From NCBI RefSeq assembly GCF_015694525.1, contig NZ_JADQDM010000015.1, positions 1-64,000 on the forward strand: DNA of 64,000 nucleotides, written 5' to 3'. The notes under the pieces were generated by a model. That model saw only the letters and a list, made by a program, of their open reading frames with translations, did no database searches and had not been told where the DNA came from. This document shows, piece by piece, positions 61,200 through 64,000 of this stretch; positions within the stretch are counted from its first letter, which is position 1; every line of letters starts with the position of its first letter. A program made the translations under genes and the position numbers. This DNA is from Hymenobacter ruricola. GTDB lineage: Bacteria; Bacteroidota; Bacteroidia; Cytophagales; Hymenobacteraceae.

Positions 61200-63029
61200 C
61201 TACAGCAGCTCGGTGCTGCGCTTCACGAACTGGGTCAGCGCCTCGCCTTTCAGCAGGCCCTGGGCCAGAAGGGCCAGGTCGAAGGCTTGCTTGGCGATGG
61301 TTTCGCCGCCGTCGGCCAACACTTTTTGCGTCAGCGGGTGGTTGGCGTTCACCGTCACGTCGTACGACTCGGGGAAGGCGCCGAACATCTGCATGCCGCC
61401 TCCGCCGCCGGTGCGCTGCATGTCCTTCATGCGGCGCATGAACTCGTTTTGGGTGATGACCACGGGCGCGTCCTGGGGCGAGAGGGCGGCTACTTTCACG
61501 TGCATGGCCGGGTTGGCAATGGCTGCGGTGAAGGCTTGTTCCAGCTTTTTGGTGTCGTCTTCGCTCAGCACGCTTTCGGTGGCATCGTCCTTTTCGATGA
61601 GCTTGCTCACCGTGTCGGCGTCCACGCGCTTGAAGCTGGTTTTTTCCAGCTTCTGCTCCAGCAGGCCCACGAAGTGCGGGTCGAGCACCTGGTCGAAGTT
61701 CAGCACGTCGTAGCCGCGCTCCTGGGCGGCGGCCACGAAGCTGTGCTGGGCCTCGGCGTCGTTGGTGTAGAGCACCACCGTGTTGTCGTTCTTGTCTTTC
61801 TGGTTGGCCTGCACGTGCTCGGTGTACTCGTTCAGGGTGAACAGCTTGCCGTCCACATTCTTGAGCAGCACGAAGTCCTTGGCCTTGTCGTAGAACTTGT
61901 CGTCCGACAGCATGCCGTACTTCACAAACAGGCCGATGTCGCCCCACTTCTCCTCGTAGCCGGCGCGGTCCTGCTTGAACAGGCTGCTGAGGCGGTCGGC
62001 CACCTTCTTGGTGATGTAGGTGTTGATTTTCTTCACCGCCGCGTCGGCCTGCAGGAAGCTGCGGCTCACGTTCAGCGGGATGTCGGGCGAATCAATCACG
62101 CCGTGCAGCAGCATCAGGAACTCGGGCACCACGTCCTTCACCTCGTCGGTGATGAACACCTGCCGCGAGTAGAGCTGAATCTTGTTGCGCTGGAACTGCA
62201 GCTCGTCCTTCACCTTCGGGAAGTATAGAATACCCGTGAGGTTGAACGGGTAGTCCACGTTCAGGTGAATCCAGAACAGGGGCTCGTCCAGGCTCATGGG
62301 ATAGAGCTCCTGGTAGAACTTCTTGTAGTCCTCGTCGGTCAGCTCGGAGGGCTGTTTGGTCCAGATGGGCGTGGTGTCGTTGATGAGTTGGCCCTCGAAC
62401 TCAATCGGAATGGGCAGGAACTTGCAGTACTTGGTGAGGATGGTGCGCAGGCGGGCCTCCTCCAGGAATTCGTCGGAATCTTCGGCCACGTGCAGCACCA
62501 CGTCGGTACCGCGCTCGGCTTTGGCGTGCTCGCCTTCGGTTTCTTCGAGGGTGAACTCGGTGCTGCCGTCGCAAGTCCAGTGGGCCGTCAGGGTGTCGTC
62601 TTTGTACGACTTCGACCAGATTTCCACTTCCTTGGCCACCATGAAAGCCGAGTAGAAGCCCAGGCCAAACTGGCCGATAATCTGGTCTTTGGTGTTGGCG
62701 TCCTTCTCCTTGTACTGCTCCACAAACTCGGTGGCGCCGGAGAAGGCAATCTGGTTGATGTACTTCTTGATTTCCTCGGCCGTCATGCCCAGGCCGTGGT
62801 CGGAAATCGTGATTTTGCGGGCTTCTTTGTCCACGGTCACGCGCACTTTCAGCTCACCCAGCTCGCCCTGGTACTCGCCCAGCTGGGCCAGGCTTTTCAG
62901 CTTTTGGGTGGCGTCGACGGCGTTCGAGACCAGTTCCCGCAGGAAAATCTCGTGGTCGGAATACAAGAACTTCTTGATAATGGGGAAGATGTTCTCGGTG
63001 TGGATGGAGATGGAGCCGGTTTCTTGCAT
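61200..63029 (-). CDS. htpG: Chaperone protein HtpG (Hsp90)
   Basis: 609 residues. ATP-binding GHKL domain: FLRELVSNAVDATQKL, ISDHGLGMTAEEI, GQFGLGFYSAFMVA. Middle domain with RGTDVVLHVAEDSDEF and YSRQVFITDEVKDVVPEFLMLL; C-terminal dimer domain ends VKRSTELL. It folds client proteins in the cytoplasm, usually heat-induced. The stop TAG belongs to a family B fragment (TAGCGTGGACTC on the minus strand, 61202-61191). Confidence 0.96.
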   Translation of the reverse strand: MQETGSISIHTENIFPIIKKFLYSDHEIFLRELVSNAVDATQKLKSLAQLGEYQGELGELKVRVTVDKEARKITISDHGLGMTAEEIKKYINQIAFSGATEFVEQYKEKDANTKDQIIGQFGLGFYSAFMVAKEVEIWSKSYKDDTLTAHWTCDGSTEFTLEETEGEHAKAERGTDVVLHVAEDSDEFLEEARLRTILTKYCKFLPIPIEFEGQLINDTTPIWTKQPSELTDEDYKKFYQELYPMSLDEPLFWIHLNVDYPFNLTGILYFPKVKDELQFQRNKIQLYSRQVFITDEVKDVVPEFLMLLHGVIDSPDIPLNVSRSFLQADAAVKKINTYITKKVADRLSSLFKQDRAGYEEKWGDIGLFVKYGMLSDDKFYDKAKDFVLLKNVDGKLFTLNEYTEHVQANQKDKNDNTVVLYTNDAEAQHSFVAAAQERGYDVLNFDQVLDPHFVGLLEQKLEKTSFKRVDADTVSKLIEKDDATESVLSEDDTKKLEQAFTAAIANPAMHVKVAALSPQDAPVVITQNEFMRRMKDMQRTGGGGGMQMFGAFPESYDVTVNANHPLTQKVLADGGETIAKQAFDLALLAQGLLKGEALTQFVKRSTELL

Positions 63030-63164
63030 GATGGTTTGGATAGGAACGGTTGGTTGCGGACGAAATGGCCGGGCACGGGAGGCTTGGCTGCGTTCCGCAC
63101 GGCATTCAAAGCTTGTTCCAAGCCGAAACAGCCTGTCAGACTGACAGCGGGCCAGCTACTTCCG

Positions 63165-63674
63165 CTAGTATTCCGGAAAGAGTTGGAATGCGACCCGGGG
63201 CTCGCTCACGCCGCCGTGGGCGGGGCCGCGGCCGTGGGCGGCGTCCCACTCGGCCAGCAGGGCTGGCATCCGGCCCGAGTAGTCGCTGAGCCAGTGCAAG
63301 CCCGGCGTGGCGGTGGAGAAAAACTGGATATCGAACCTGATGAAGGGACGAAATAATGCAATCAGCGAGTCGATGGCCAATTGGTTGTGCACGCGGCGGC
63401 GATGAATGGCCAGCACCACGCGCTCCAGGGGCAGCTTCACGAGAATCGGCATCCAGCTCACGCCCAGCCACACCTGGTCGTACACCGAAATATCCGGAAA
63501 CGTGTTCATTTCCAGCAGCATGTTGCGCACGCCGTGCTGGTTCACCAACTGCAAAAGCTGTTCGGCGCTGCTGCGGAACGAGCGCATGTCCTCGCCCGCC
63601 GCCCATTCCACGCGCAACAAGCTCAAGGCTTCGTCGTACTGAAGGGAGAGGTCGGGAATTGTGGTAATTATCAC
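63165..63674 (-). CDS. Hypothetical STAS-like protein
   Basis: About 169 residues from GTG 63674. Pattern DLSLQYDEALSLLRVEWAAGED, then helix SSAEQLLQLVNQHGVRNMLLEM (strand LLLEMNTFPDIS), VSWMPILVKLPLERVVLAI and IRFDIQFFSTATPGLHWL resembles SpoIIAA/STAS-like folds in Bacteroidota, where a strand-helix-strand layout repeats, but no phospho-Ser motif is visible. The start is uncertain because a longer frame without conserved features runs to 63836 and a TATTTTTG box overlaps the GTG. Confidence 0.6.
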   Translation of the reverse strand: MIITTIPDLSLQYDEALSLLRVEWAAGEDMRSFRSSAEQLLQLVNQHGVRNMLLEMNTFPDISVYDQVWLGVSWMPILVKLPLERVVLAIHRRRVHNQLAIDSLIALFRPFIRFDIQFFSTATPGLHWLSDYSGRMPALLAEWDAAHGRGPAHGGVSEPRVAFQLFPEY

Positions 63675-63815
63675 AAAAATACAGGTATCAACCGGCCCGT
63701 CGTCAGGGCCCGAAAGGTTACGTAAGAACCGTCCTTTCCGGATTGCCGGATTCCGGCTCTGAAGCAACTTTTTTATTGGGGGGCAGCTTTTGCTGTTTCC
63801 GCCCATCTTTGCACC

Positions 63816-64000
63816 GTGCAAGCCCTGCGTTCCCACTTAGCCCTGTTGCTGTTGCTGTGTCTGACCCGGACCCTGCTGCCGGAGGCGTGGATTCTGGCCT
63901 TGCACCCGCACGAACACACCACCGACGAACCGGCCCACGAGCTGGCGTTTCGGCACAAGGGCAAGGCCGTCATCAGCAAACAGCACAAGCATTGCCCGGT
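63816..64000 (+). CDS. His-rich secreted protein, N-terminal part
   Basis: Partial, 61 codons to the window edge. Begins GTG with VQALRSHLALLLLLCLTRTLL, a signal peptide, then LALHPHEHTTDEPAHELAFRHKGKAVISKQHKHC. Seven His within 30 residues of the mature start and a Cys suggest metal binding in the periplasm. In relatives such short proteins stand before TonB-dependent receptors; what follows here is outside the window. A CATCTTTG box at 63804-63811 may be its -7 element. Confidence 0.6.
   Translation, partial: MQALRSHLALLLLLCLTRTLLPEAWILALHPHEHTTDEPAHELAFRHKGKAVISKQHKHCP

Overview
The window is GC-rich, gene-dense chromosome from a member of the Bacteroidota, most likely Hymenobacter or a close relative (Cytophagales, Hymenobacteraceae). 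This is inferred from several signs. Type IX secretion sorting tails occur at 3-176 and at the end of the phosphatase at 57736-59841. Many genes start close behind the Bacteroidota -7 box TAnnTTTG. DUF4270 and DUF2795 proteins, an N-terminally extended NusB and a CrtY-type lycopene cyclase are present. The gene orders nusB / DUF1573 / yajC / YbbR-like / coaE and panC / short GT5 / DUF4270 / glmS are typical of the phylum. There is no rRNA, prophage, transposase or CRISPR array. The only RNA genes are two tandem tRNA-Pro genes (7675-7925).

Layout. 1-11 kb: end of a T9SS cargo protein, two exporter half-transporters of MdlB and MdlA type, outer-membrane beta-barrels, a zinc alcohol dehydrogenase with a small partner, the tRNAs and a frameshifted VOC protein. 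11-21.8 kb: leucine dehydrogenase, NusB to CoaE interrupted by isocitrate dehydrogenase, an ArsR regulator facing a glutamate dehydrogenase-like gene, a LOG protein and lycopene cyclase. 21.8-26.2 kb: an orphan FecE-like ATPase, DUF2795, DUF349 and EttA. 26.2-34.8 kb is the accessory island: four tandem paralogues of an unrecognised family, three unknown genes on the other strand, a phased 21-bp repeat array, an amidase remnant and a LuxR regulator with a degenerate receiver. 35-47.7 kb: zinc peptidase, RfaE2, flippase-like protein, PanC, GT5-like protein, DUF4270, GlmS, RidA, SDR, erythromycin-esterase-like protein and GltX. 47.8-64 kb: small unknowns, MORN lipoprotein, AIM24-like, GH3-like, LptB, FadL-like, SGNH lipoprotein, YpdA, methyltransferase, secreted alkaline phosphatase, beta-propeller, HtpG and the start of a His-rich secreted protein.

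The most unusual signals are in DNA structure. Two arrays (1199-1414 and 33576-33833) repeat a hexamer, TTCGGA or TCCGGA on the + strand, every 21 bp exactly, that is every two helical turns. Each lies just upstream of a minus-strand gene for a helical protein of about 235 residues, and the two proteins may be distant relatives. Separately, the intergenic spaces carry three classes of palindromic element: long hairpins with a GAAGCATCT-type core (eight copies), nested palindromes built on GTAGCG-GGACT-AGTCC that repeatedly sit on TAG stop codons, and inverted repeats whose arms are short direct repeats. The arms match each other within an element although the elements differ from one another.
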